From: JAWLFI01 sp964626595
GTDB taxonomy: Bacteria > Bacteroidota > Bacteroidia > Chitinophagales > Saprospiraceae
Assembly: GCA_964626595.1 (NCBI GenBank)
Contig: CAZVFU010000079.1
Location: forward strand, 1-9,736
Length of the DNA stretch: 9,736 nucleotides
Direction of reading: 5' to 3'
Positions 1-7,658 of this stretch are shown piece by piece (positions within the stretch are counted from its first letter, which is position 1; every line of letters begins with the position of its first letter). A program made the translations under genes and the position numbers. A model generated the notes under the pieces. It was given only the letters and a program-made list of their open reading frames with translations, made no database searches and was not told the DNA's origin.

Positions 1-3000
1 AAGTTGCTTCGCAGCCATTGGCATCCGTAATAGTTACATCATAGGTGCCGGCCGGAAGGTCTTCAATATCTGTAGTTCCCGCTCCGATCCCGATTAGGAC
101 TCCGTTTGTACCGTCATTATTGTCATAAACAAGATCGTAAGGGCTCGTACCGCCGGAAATATCTACGCCTCCAATACCATCCTCGGCCCCAGGGAAACTT
201 TCCCCGCTTATTTCTGTGCAAAATAGATTGATCGGATCGGGTTCGGTGAGTTCAATCACAGCTTCATTCGTGCAGCCATTGCCGTCCGTCACGGTGACGC
301 TATAGGTGCCAGCCGGCAAGTTGTTAATCACATTTTGTCCATTAAAGGCAGGATCTGACCAGGCATAATCGTAGGGAGGAGGTCCACTGGTCACAGTCAC
401 AGAAATACTGCCATCCGTATCGCCGGCGCAGTCCAGTTCAGATGTAATGCTCATATCAAGCTCCGGCCCGGGAGCGACATTCACTTCCACCAGCGTATCG
501 GGACCGCTACATCCATTAAGTGTACCCGAAACAAAATAGTCGCCACCATCTGCCGAAGTGGCTGAGGAGGTAACGGTGGGGTTCTGCTCTGTACTGGAAA
601 ACCCATTAGGGCCACTCCAGGTATAAGTGGTCCCGGAAGGTCCATCAACTGTGAGGCTTAAACTTTCGCCCTCACATATTTGAATGGGCGTCTCTGGGTT
701 TATCACCGGAAGCGGGGTGACAACAACGGTGGTAACGGCGGGCTGTGAGCTACAACCCAGCAAAGAAACGGTTAAATTATAATCGCCTGCATTTGCAGGG
801 ACGGAATTGGGAATCGTAGGGTCCTCATTGGATGATGAAAATCCATTGGGTCCGGTCCAATTAAATTGAAGCCCGGGTATCGGAATGGGGAAGGTATAAT
901 CGAGCTCAATGGTCTCTCCTTCACAATAAGGACCCGAATTTTCGATCGGGGGCGTGAGCGGAATATCGATAACATCTACACTTACCTCTTCCACGCTGGA
1001 GCAGCCCGTATCATCATCTGTCCCGACCACCCAAATCGTTGTATTTGAAGTAAATGAAGTCGTACCCATGATTTGGTTTCCGCTATTTGGCGGAAATCCA
1101 TCGTGAAAAGTGTACGACAAGTCGGGATTCGTTGGATCGACTACGGTGTCCAGATCGACTTCTAGTCCTTCGCAAACGGTGACATCGTTAATCACATCAA
1201 AGTCGGGCTCTGGATTCAAAATCAACTCTACCGCAACGGTGTCTGATGTGCATCCGGACACAGGGTCTGTTGCACTCACGTAAATAGTTCCCCCACTGGA
1301 TGCATAATTCTCAGGCGTGATGATGGTCGAACTCCCATCTGGGTTTTCGAACCAATTAAAGCTCAGAGCGGGATTGGGATTAAGGTCAGGTTCCAGCTCT
1401 GTCAAATCGAAATTATCAGGAGCAGGCTCACAGCCTTCTATATCGAGTCCGGTAGTAATATCTGGACTGTTGAATACAGAGAATGCAACAGCTTGAACGT
1501 TAGATAAACATCCGCCGTCATCTCCCTGAACGTAAACGGTGGTGGAGCCAAGATCCAGGGTGTAATTAGAGGGTGAACCTATGGGCTGCATTAGACCGGC
1601 ATCCTCATACCATTCAAAACTCAATCCAGGATTCGCATTTAAATCAGCGTGGTACTGGGTCAAATCAATACTGATAGTTGAAGCTCCGGAAGGAATACAG
1701 AAAGCAAAAGGTCCAATGGGGTCTAGCATCGGCCCGGAGTTGATGGCTGGGTCTGTTAAGTCAAAAAGGAGGGTGCAGGGTGCATCCCCGTATTCTATCC
1801 AAAGGTCGACACCATTTAAGTCAGCAGAAGTGGGATCAGCGATTTCTATTCCCCCATTTCCAGGTTCCCCGTTGTAAAATACAACATTTAGACCGCTTCC
1901 GCTATTGATGATGTCTATAAGTGCTGTCAAATCATAATTACTTGCTTCCGATTCACAGAGGGGACCAATCATGGGATCCGTGGGATCATCCGGGGCCGGA
2001 ATAATCTCAATGAGAATCTCATCAGAATAAGTGGAAATATTAGTGACATTGAGGTCAATCCCGCAATCATAATCGCAGGCTTCATAATCTTCAATCGTTT
2101 CCACATCCGCAATGCAGGCATCCGCCAAAAAACTCATGAAATCTTCCTCTCCGTTGACGAATAGGAAACTCACCCCCCAAACTCGGTAGCTTCCCGGAGG
2201 CAGAGTTGAAAAATCAAAGTCTCCACTTAAGTTATAATCCAGAATGGCATAAGGTGGATCAGCTTCACTCAAGACATAGCCATATTCGAAATCAAATAAG
2301 GCGGAATTGGGTTCTTCTTGCCCAGGGCCGGACCAGTCGGGAGAAAAGCCCCCTATATCTCCGCCTTCACAAATTATCAAGGAGTTGCCAGGGCCGGGGT
2401 CTCCATCGGCCGGCCATTCTAAGTTTCCCGCATCGGTTTTTCGACAACTTGCAATTTCACCGTCATAGGGATAACTTCCGTCGGAAATCGATTGAATCCA
2501 ACTGTCATTTGAGGCATTATTTGGAGCGCCGGGCGTTTCGTTTGAAGCTACAGGTCCGGTAGAGAAGTTATTGGCGTTCAACCAGTCGTCGGATATAGTA
2601 TGGTCAAACCAAATCACGCTACCACTTTGACTACCAAAGCCGGTGTTGACATATACGGGTGAGCCGTCGACTTCAGTGGTTATCAGCTGAGAACCGTACA
2701 TAACAGCATGATGCAAAACACCACAACCATCTCGTAGTTGTATAATATCCCCCCCATTTCGCATGACAATGGCCTCCCAGTCCGGCGTGCCATATGAGTT
2801 ACAGGGACAATGGAATTCGGTGGGTGGAGAAGAAGATGGATTGGTTTCACAGAGGGACATGCAGGGAGAGTTATGAGGTATGATATATATATTATCTCCA
2901 TTGCTATCTTCCGCATCCGGGGCTGGAAGCGAAGCGTTTACATCACTGGCATTATACAGAACAAGTATACTCCCGGGAGAAACCGCATCGTAGCAATCCC

Positions 3001-3289
3001 CAAATCGAAAATGGCCTTGCGAAGTCGCATTTCCGGATCCCGGAAAATTATTATCATCAAAGATAAACTCGCTTAAATCTACAGGGGCCGTCGGGTCATT
3101 AGGGCTGCCCAATACAACAAATTCAATATACTCCTTTACGCCTCCATCACCCTGACTGAATTCATTGATCATCAATCCGCCATTTTCCCCAACATAAGGT
3201 CCCGTATTAATGTATGGGCTTTGGGCAGATAGCCCAGGCATAAGAGAGAACGCAAGTAGGAAAGTGAAGATGCGTAAGAGTGGATTCAT
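1..3289 (-). CDS. Large secreted multidomain surface protein (lamin-tail, Ig-like and SprB-type repeats), N-terminal part
   Basis: The frame is open from ATG at 3289 to the left edge: 1096 codons with the C-terminus missing. Residues 1-22 form a signal peptide (MNPLLRIFTFLLAF...LSA, probable cut before Q23). Residues of about 30-256 resemble a lamin-tail domain, opening with LMINEFSQG and KEYIEFVV and ending in the typical TPGAPN. From about 440 to 775 come four Cys-containing Ig/PKD-like repeats sharing an (F/Y/I)DLT...LSF-W-like core. Two further Ig-like repeats (about 780-937) both carry GPNGFSS. Two SprB-type repeats follow (about 950 to the edge), each with an early Cys (C954, C1024) and LPAGTY...TD-NGC. 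Such proteins usually end in a type IX secretion or gliding-associated C-terminal domain, which cannot be seen here. The likely role is cell-surface adhesion or gliding; the substrate is unknown. The gene is divergent from lysS. Secreted repeat protein is a strong call; exact function is not. Confidence 0.9.
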   Translation of the reverse strand, partial: MNPLLRIFTFLLAFSLMPGLSAQSPYINTGPYVGENGGLMINEFSQGDGGVKEYIEFVVLGSPNDPTAPVDLSEFIFDDNNFPGSGNATSQGHFRFGDCYDAVSPGSILVLYNASDVNASLPAPDAEDSNGDNIYIIPHNSPCMSLCETNPSSSPPTEFHCPCNSYGTPDWEAIVMRNGGDIIQLRDGCGVLHHAVMYGSQLITTEVDGSPVYVNTGFGSQSGSVIWFDHTISDDWLNANNFSTGPVASNETPGAPNNASNDSWIQSISDGSYPYDGEIASCRKTDAGNLEWPADGDPGPGNSLIICEGGDIGGFSPDWSGPGQEEPNSALFDFEYGYVLSEADPPYAILDYNLSGDFDFSTLPPGSYRVWGVSFLFVNGEEDFMSFLADACIADVETIEDYEACDYDCGIDLNVTNISTYSDEILIEIIPAPDDPTDPMIGPLCESEASNYDLTALIDIINSGSGLNVVFYNGEPGNGGIEIADPTSADLNGVDLWIEYGDAPCTLLFDLTDPAINSGPMLDPIGPFAFCIPSGASTISIDLTQYHADLNANPGLSFEWYEDAGLMQPIGSPSNYTLDLGSTTVYVQGDDGGCLSNVQAVAFSVFNSPDITTGLDIEGCEPAPDNFDLTELEPDLNPNPALSFNWFENPDGSSTIITPENYASSGGTIYVSATDPVSGCTSDTVAVELILNPEPDFDVINDVTVCEGLEVDLDTVVDPTNPDLSYTFHDGFPPNSGNQIMGTTSFTSNTTIWVVGTDDDTGCSSVEEVSVDVIDIPLTPPIENSGPYCEGETIELDYTFPIPIPGLQFNWTGPNGFSSSNEDPTIPNSVPANAGDYNLTVSLLGCSSQPAVTTVVVTPLPVINPETPIQICEGESLSLTVDGPSGTTYTWSGPNGFSSTEQNPTVTSSATSADGGDYFVSGTLNGCSGPDTLVEVNVAPGPELDMSITSELDCAGDTDGSISVTVTSGPPPYDYAWSDPAFNGQNVINNLPAGTYSVTVTDGNGCTNEAVIELTEPDPINLFCTEISGESFPGAEDGIGGVDISGGTSPYDLVYDNNDGTNGVLIGIGAGTTDIEDLPAGTYDVTITDANGCEAT

Positions 3290-3312
3290 AGTTTACCTGA
3301 CTTATCGGAGGG

Positions 3313-3320
3313 CAAATATA
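3313..3320 (-). promoter_or_regulatory. Probable -7 promoter element of the surface-protein gene
   Basis: Read on the minus strand this is TATATTTG, a perfect match to the Bacteroidota -7 consensus TAnnTTTG. It ends 23 bases before the ATG at 3289, which leaves a short leader. No convincing TTG (-33) element lies 17-23 bases further upstream, so the call rests on the -7 box and its position. Confidence 0.5.
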
Positions 3321-3396
3321 CAGTCTTATATCTTTTTTAGCGATTCTGTAATGATCAAGCCTGTGTTAAATATAGACATTCTAGAAGGTCAGTTAG

Positions 3397-3416
3397 CTGC
3401 CTGATCCAGCAGGCAG
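3397..3416. repeat. Small hairpin in the divergent intergenic region
   Basis: CTGCCTG and CAGGCAG form a perfect 7-bp inverted repeat around a 6-base loop. It lies between the two divergent promoters and upstream of the lysS -33 region. It shares the core CCAGCAGGC with a hairpin after pdxJ (8422-8439), so both may belong to one small palindromic repeat family. It could also end transcripts entering from either side, but no gene obviously reads into it. Confidence 0.45.
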
Positions 3417-3440
3417 AACTCTTTCTATTTTACCTTGTTT

Positions 3441-3473
3441 TTGTTTCAAGCTGTTAAATACTCTCTATATTTG
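3441..3473 (+). promoter_or_regulatory. Probable lysS promoter
   Basis: TTG at 3441-3443 and TATATTTG at 3466-3473 are separated by 22 bases. This fits the TTG-N17-23-TAnnTTTG pattern known for flavobacterial promoters. The -7 box ends 37 bases before the lysS ATG. The leader has no Shine-Dalgarno sequence and is A-rich just upstream of the start, as is common in this phylum. Confidence 0.6.
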
Positions 3474-3510
3474 CGTATTATTTTCAGCGGAGCAACAGAA
3501 AAAACTATCC

Positions 3511-5061
3511 ATGATGCAACTTTCAGAACAAGAACAGGTTCGACGGGAAGCTTTACAAGCCATTCGAGATCTAGGTTTTAACCCCTACCCACCGGAAAAA
3601 TTTGATGTGAATGCACATGCTAGCGAGGTGAAGGCCGATTTTGAGGAGAGTGAGGAAGAGAAAGAAGGTCTTGTACTTGCTGGACGATTGATGTCGAGAC
3701 GCATTATGGGAAAGGCGTCCTTTGCAGAATTGCAAGATAGCTCCGGACGAATCCAGTTGTATTTGAATCGCGATGAAATTTGTCCCGGAGAGAATAAGGA
3801 TCTTTATAATAAGGTATTTAAGAAGTTGCTCGATATAGGGGACATTATTGGTGTAAAAGGCCGGGTTTTTTCTACCCGAACAGGTGAAACAACCCTCCAC
3901 GTGGAAGAATTGACGGTCCTTGCAAAGTCTCTTCGTCCATTGCCTATTGTAAAAACGGATGCTGAGGGTAATACATACGATGCCTTCACAGATCCGGAGC
4001 AACGACATCGTATGCGGTATGTGGACCTGACTGTAAATACAGAGAGAAGGAAAGTATTTGAAGACCGAGCCGCCTTGATTAATAGCATGCGGAAGTATTT
4101 TAATGCACAGGACTGGTTGGAAGTAGAAACGCCCATTTTGCAGCCTATTCACGGAGGAGCTGCCGCAAGGCCATTCAAGACGCATCACAATACGCTCGAT
4201 ATACCCCTATACCTTCGGATTGCAAATGAGTTGTATCTCAAGCGACTCATCGTCGGCGGTTTCGATGGAGTATATGAGTTTGGAAAAATGTTTCGCAATG
4301 AAGGTATGGACCGCACTCACAATCCCGAGTTTACCTCAATGGAAATGTATGTCGCTTATAAAGACTACCATTGGATGATGGATATGGTCGAAGATATGCT
4401 CGAAAAGACTGTGCTCGAAGTCAAAGGCAAAACTCAGATTGCGACGGCAGATCAACAGATTGACTTTAAAGGCCCCTATCCTCGTATTCCTCTTCTGGAG
4501 GCTATTGAACAGTATGGCGGAAAGTCGGTTCAAGAATTGGATATAGACGGATGGAGGTCTTATGCCAAGGAATTACATATTGAAGTAGATGCAAGCATGG
4601 GGAAAGGAAAACTTATAGATGAAGTTTTTGGCGAAATCGTTGAACCCAAACTCATACAACCTACCTTTATTACCGATTATCCTCTGGAGATGACCCCGCT
4701 CGCGAAAAAGCACCGCTCCAAAGAGGGATTGGTGGAGCGCTTTGAGCTCTTTGTAAATGGGAAAGAAATCGCAAATGCCTATACCGAACTGAACGATCCT
4801 ATAGATCAGCGCGAACGCTTTGAACAACAGTTAGCCCTGGCTCAAGCGGGTGACGAGGAAGCTATGGTACTTGACGAAGATTTTCTAAAGGCATTGGAAT
4901 TCGGCATGCCTCCCACGAGTGGACTGGGTATCGGGATTGATCGGCTGACCATGCTCATTACGGGTCAAACAACCATTCAAGAGGTACTGTTTTTCCCCCA
5001 AATGCGGCCGCAACCAACAACGGAAGCGTCAGAAGGTGAGGAAAAGGAATCCGAAGGATAG
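3511..5061 (+). CDS. lysS: Lysyl-tRNA synthetase, class II
   Basis: This cytoplasmic enzyme charges tRNA-Lys with lysine using ATP. The product is 516 residues, close to the usual bacterial length of about 500. Residues of about 54-140 form the N-terminal OB-fold that binds the anticodon (GRLMSRRIMGKASFAEL). The class II core follows: motif 1 around 193-215 (WLEVETPIL), motif 2 around 261-283 (FRNEGMDRTHNPEFT) with the conserved FRNE arginine, and motif 3 around 471-485 (GLGIGIDRLTM). The C-terminus is a short acidic Glu/Ser tail after the conserved FFPQMRP. Translation could start at either of two adjacent Met codons (3511 or 3514); the first is used here. The gene stands alone, with its own predicted promoter and terminator, and is divergent from the surface-protein gene. 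All family hallmarks are intact. Confidence 0.98.
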   Translation: MMQLSEQEQVRREALQAIRDLGFNPYPPEKFDVNAHASEVKADFEESEEEKEGLVLAGRLMSRRIMGKASFAELQDSSGRIQLYLNRDEICPGENKDLYNKVFKKLLDIGDIIGVKGRVFSTRTGETTLHVEELTVLAKSLRPLPIVKTDAEGNTYDAFTDPEQRHRMRYVDLTVNTERRKVFEDRAALINSMRKYFNAQDWLEVETPILQPIHGGAAARPFKTHHNTLDIPLYLRIANELYLKRLIVGGFDGVYEFGKMFRNEGMDRTHNPEFTSMEMYVAYKDYHWMMDMVEDMLEKTVLEVKGKTQIATADQQIDFKGPYPRIPLLEAIEQYGGKSVQELDIDGWRSYAKELHIEVDASMGKGKLIDEVFGEIVEPKLIQPTFITDYPLEMTPLAKKHRSKEGLVERFELFVNGKEIANAYTELNDPIDQRERFEQQLALAQAGDEEAMVLDEDFLKALEFGMPPTSGLGIGIDRLTMLITGQTTIQEVLFFPQMRPQPTTEASEGEEKESEG

Positions 5062-5119
5062 AAATATCTATCTTTTACCGGATAGGGACCGTTTTGGAAA
5101 TGTAGATGGAATCTCAAGT

Positions 5120-5156
5120 AAGGGAGAGGGGAAAGTGTAGTATCTCCCTTTTTGTT
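5120..5156 (+). terminator. Probable intrinsic terminator of lysS
   Basis: AAGGGAGA (5120-5127) and TCTCCCTT (5143-5150) form a perfect 8-bp stem around a 15-base loop. A T-rich run (TTTTGTT with the stem end) follows at once. It lies 58 bases after the lysS stop and points the right way. The long loop makes it weaker than a textbook terminator. The rest of 5157-5306, up to the converging psd stop, shows nothing else convincing. Confidence 0.55.
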
Positions 5157-5306
5157 ATTCTGAATGTGAAAAAGGAGTGGCATCGGTATACGATCTCTCC
5201 ACGAGCTATAAAACATCAGAAGCAAGAACTGTTGTAGGGTAGCTTTGGATTTATCCCTATTTAGTGCTAAGTTTATTCAGATCTTTAGATCTTCAATTCT
5301 CAATTT

Positions 5307-5951
5307 CTAATTCAATTTAGCAATACAAGTCGTCAATCCCTGAACCTTTTCTCCTATTTTTACCTGAACCTCGGCATCTAAAGGCAAGTACAGGTCTACC
5401 CGCGAACCAAAGCGAATAAAGCCAAGCTCTTTTCCTTGCTTTACTTGCAGATCCTTTTTATGGTAATTTATGATGCGGCGAGCCATAGCGCCTGCAATTT
5501 GAACAACTAATAAAGTCGCTTTTTCTCCTCTGATCAAGCTGCTCATGCGCTCATTTTCAGTGCTGGATTTCGGATGCCAGGCCACCAAATATTTTCCCGG
5601 TTGATATCTAGCTTCGATCACCTGACCCGAAATCGGATTCCAGTTGATATGCACGTTGAGTGGGGACATAAAAATGGAAACCAGACGGGCGTCTCTTCCC
5701 AAAAAATCATTTTCCGTGACCGTTTCAATAGCGACCACTTTTCCGTCTGCGGGCGCAATCACCTTGTTAGGATCCGCTGAAAAACTTCGTTTAGGTACAC
5801 GAAAGAAATAGGCGACAAAGAAAAATAGCACAATCAGCAAAATCCAAATCGGTATCCAGGCTATTTCTGAATATCGAAACGCCGTTCCGCCAACGATAAT
5901 GCAGAAAGCCAACACATAGGAAACGATTTTTTTCCCTTCTTTATGAATCAT
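5307..5951 (-). CDS. psd: Phosphatidylserine decarboxylase, short (archaeal-like) type, proenzyme
   Basis: The enzyme removes CO2 from phosphatidylserine to give phosphatidylethanolamine at the inner membrane. The product is 214 residues, typical of the short Psd type rather than the roughly 300-residue E. coli type. Residues of about 8-22 and 31-50 are hydrophobic membrane segments, and RVPKR follows. Conserved parts are APADG with D69, MSPLNVHINW with H101, and RFGSRVDLYLP with G182-S183. Self-cleavage between the Gly and Ser is expected to turn the Ser into the pyruvoyl cofactor, with D69 and H101 as the likely partners in catalysis. The residue roles are inferred from the family. It is the last gene of the CPBP-cdsA-psd set, starting 13 bases after the cdsA stop, so it is almost certainly co-transcribed. 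The start ATG at 5951 has no rival nearby. Confidence 0.95.
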   Translation of the reverse strand: MIHKEGKKIVSYVLAFCIIVGGTAFRYSEIAWIPIWILLIVLFFFVAYFFRVPKRSFSADPNKVIAPADGKVVAIETVTENDFLGRDARLVSIFMSPLNVHINWNPISGQVIEARYQPGKYLVAWHPKSSTENERMSSLIRGEKATLLVVQIAGAMARRIINYHKKDLQVKQGKELGFIRFGSRVDLYLPLDAEVQVKIGEKVQGLTTCIAKLN

Positions 5952-5964
5952 ACGGGGTGTTTTT

Positions 5965-6783
5965 TTAGAATAGCAAATATGCTACAAATGGCTGACAATA
6001 TAAATAGGCATCAATTCGGTCCAGAATGCCTCCGTGCCCCGGAATGATCTTCCCACTATCTTTTACAAGAGCCCGCCTTTTGTAGGCTGAGACTAACAAA
6101 TCACCCATCGTGCCCGAAATGGGAATGACGAGGCCAAACGATAAGATGCGAAGAACGCTCATATCCCGAAAGAAGGAGTAGGCCACCACAATGATCATAC
6201 TGCTCAGAATCCCACCGATCAAACCCTCTACAGTCTTCTTGGGTGATAATCTTTTATGCAAAGGCGTTCGCCCTAGCTGGGACCCCACAAAATAAGCTCC
6301 AATATCCGCGGCCCAAATCGCAAATAAAACAAATAATATTAGCCCGGGCTCATAAACCATTAAACCTACTGAATAGGTAAAAAGGGCCCCAAATGATAGT
6401 CCAATGTACATGGCAGCACGAAACCAACTCGGCCAGGAAAAATACCACTCCTCCTTGCCAAACCATAGTGTCGCGAAGGCATATATATGGTGTGTTACCC
6501 CCAATATAAGTGCAATTTTCACCAGTAAAGAGAATGACAGGCTCGCCGCGGAAAAAAAGAAAAACCCAGAAACAGACAAAGATGCCAGCACATATACACC
6601 GTATTTATAGTAGACGCCGGTCCCCAATTTCTCGAGATTCCGGAACTCATAGATACTTATAAAGAAAAAAGTCAACATCACGACCTGAAAGCTCCAGATA
6701 TTCCACCCCAATCCCAAAATCATGATTGCGCCATATGCGAGCGCCCCCCATATGCGCAGCCGGATTCCCTTCATTTGCTTCAT
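5965..6783 (-). CDS. cdsA: Phosphatidate cytidylyltransferase (CDP-diacylglycerol synthase)
   Basis: This integral membrane enzyme makes CDP-diacylglycerol from phosphatidate and CTP, the branch point for phospholipid synthesis. The product is 272 residues, with many hydrophobic segments from about residue 8 to 227. It has the conserved block WAADIGAYFVG...SPKKTVEG (about 157-187) and the family signature near the C-terminus: S232, K235-R236, K241-D242, then PGHGGILDRID ending at D258. K241, D242 and the HGG/DR/D residues match the usual pattern. I chose ATG 6783 because it overlaps the stop of the preceding CPBP gene as ATGA, the usual arrangement for coupled translation; an alternative is ATG 6774. 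An in-frame start at 6849 would add 22 charged residues inside the CPBP gene and looks unlikely. psd follows after 13 bases. Confidence 0.96.
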   Translation of the reverse strand: MKQMKGIRLRIWGALAYGAIMILGLGWNIWSFQVVMLTFFFISIYEFRNLEKLGTGVYYKYGVYVLASLSVSGFFFFSAASLSFSLLVKIALILGVTHHIYAFATLWFGKEEWYFSWPSWFRAAMYIGLSFGALFTYSVGLMVYEPGLILFVLFAIWAADIGAYFVGSQLGRTPLHKRLSPKKTVEGLIGGILSSMIIVVAYSFFRDMSVLRILSFGLVIPISGTMGDLLVSAYKRRALVKDSGKIIPGHGGILDRIDAYLYCQPFVAYLLF

Positions 6784-7616
6784 CGCTTCGTTTTGGTATT
6801 CAAATAAACAAATATCGTCACCACAGTCAGTCCGGACAGGATGGGCCAAATCCCCCAGGATACATCCACACCCTCACTATCGACTTCTATGAAATCAGTA
6901 TACAGATAGCTCAACAGTACCTGTCCGCCATTGTGTATAAAATGAATGAGAATCGGCCAAATCAACGATCGGGAATAATAATACGAAAATCCCAGCACCA
7001 ATCCCAATATTGACCGCGGCAGCAAGCCCTGAAAGTCCAGGTGGATAAATGAAAATATTAGTGCTGTAACTACAATGCCACCTATTTTATGTCGCATTCC
7101 ATCCTGAATCGAAGGCTGCAATAGACCTCGAAAAACCAACTCTTCAGCTACGGCGGGCAACAATCCTATGGTTATTAAATTTGCCAAAAGCGCCCAGATG
7201 CCCTCTTGACCTAGCAACTCCATAAACTCTTCAGGTACTGCCTCCACTGCAAAAGGCCACCATTCCGGCACTGCCAAACTCATGTTGTACATGTATGCCC
7301 ATGAAAATACGGGTAGAGAAACAAAGTAGGAGAGGAGTACCGCTGAGGGAACCCACGAGCGATCGCTACGCCCAAAAAGTTGGCCCCATTTCACTCCCCA
7401 CAATCGGCTCAGAAAGAGCCCGGGAACCAAAAACCCAAATAACTGACTCATGAAAATAACCCCACGCATGGCATTCGCTGACAGGGAAGACCAACTCTCT
7501 TCTGCATTGCCCAATGCACTGAAAACCACCATGGATGCGATCAGTACGAGTACCTGACCCGCAAAAAGTGCGAGCAAAAGAGAGAGCAGGCGAAACCCCG
7601 GTTGCAATCCGCGCAT
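6780..7616 (-). CDS. CPBP-family intramembrane metalloprotease (CAAX-protease-like, Abi domain)
   Basis: The product is 278 residues from ATG 7616 (MRGLQPGF). It is a polytopic membrane protein with the three CPBP motifs: EELVFR (E158, E159, R163), FSFIH (F188, H192) and HFIHN (H225, N229). In this family these residues form the zinc-type active site within the membrane. The native substrate cannot be read from sequence; relatives include CAAX-prenyl proteases and bacteriocin self-immunity proteins, but this position beside cdsA suggests a housekeeping membrane role (inference). The open frame extends back to an ATG at 7829, but that would overlap pdxJ by about 170 bases and precede the first membrane segment with an odd polar stretch, so the start at 7616 is preferred. 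Its stop overlaps the cdsA start by 4 bases, making it the first gene of the set. Confidence 0.92.
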   Translation of the reverse strand: MRGLQPGFRLLSLLLALFAGQVLVLIASMVVFSALGNAEESWSSLSANAMRGVIFMSQLFGFLVPGLFLSRLWGVKWGQLFGRSDRSWVPSAVLLSYFVSLPVFSWAYMYNMSLAVPEWWPFAVEAVPEEFMELLGQEGIWALLANLITIGLLPAVAEELVFRGLLQPSIQDGMRHKIGGIVVTALIFSFIHLDFQGLLPRSILGLVLGFSYYYSRSLIWPILIHFIHNGGQVLLSYLYTDFIEVDSEGVDVSWGIWPILSGLTVVTIFVYLNTKTKR

Positions 7617-7629
7617 TATATTATCTTTG
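7602..7629 (+). promoter_or_regulatory. Probable pdxJ promoter
   Basis: TTG (7602-7604), a 17-base spacer and TATCTTTG (7622-7629) fit TTG-N17-23-TAnnTTTG. The box ends 29 bases before the pdxJ ATG. The -33 part lies inside the first codons of the divergent CPBP gene, so transcription in the two directions probably interferes. Confidence 0.5.
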
Positions 7630-7640
7630 ATATTATTCCC

Positions 7641-7648
7641 TAAAGGTA
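7641..7648 (-). promoter_or_regulatory. Possible -7 element for the CPBP-cdsA-psd set
   Basis: On the minus strand this reads TACCTTTA, one mismatch from TAnnTTTG. It lies 24 bases before the CPBP start codon, about the same spacing as the surface-protein promoter. No TTG element is present at the right distance, so this is weak. Confidence 0.25.
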
Positions 7649-7658
7649 AAAATACATT

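Noticed and set aside
2206..2562. 118-codon open frame on the plus strand within the surface-protein gene
   Set aside because: The opposite strand carries continuous coding with signal peptide and repeats across this region, and the plus-strand product has no recognisable features.
3571..4188. 205-codon open frame antisense to lysS
   Set aside because: It lies wholly inside the well-supported lysS gene and shows no family motifs; it is a shadow frame.
5279..5292. Short palindrome AGATCTTTAGATCT as a psd terminator
   Set aside because: The stem has only 5 A/T-rich pairs and no T-run follows on the minus strand, so it is too weak to call.
6784..6849. Longer cdsA start at 6849
   Set aside because: It would add 22 charged residues unlike CdsA N-termini and overlap the CPBP gene by 70 bases; the ATGA overlap start at 6783 is more natural.
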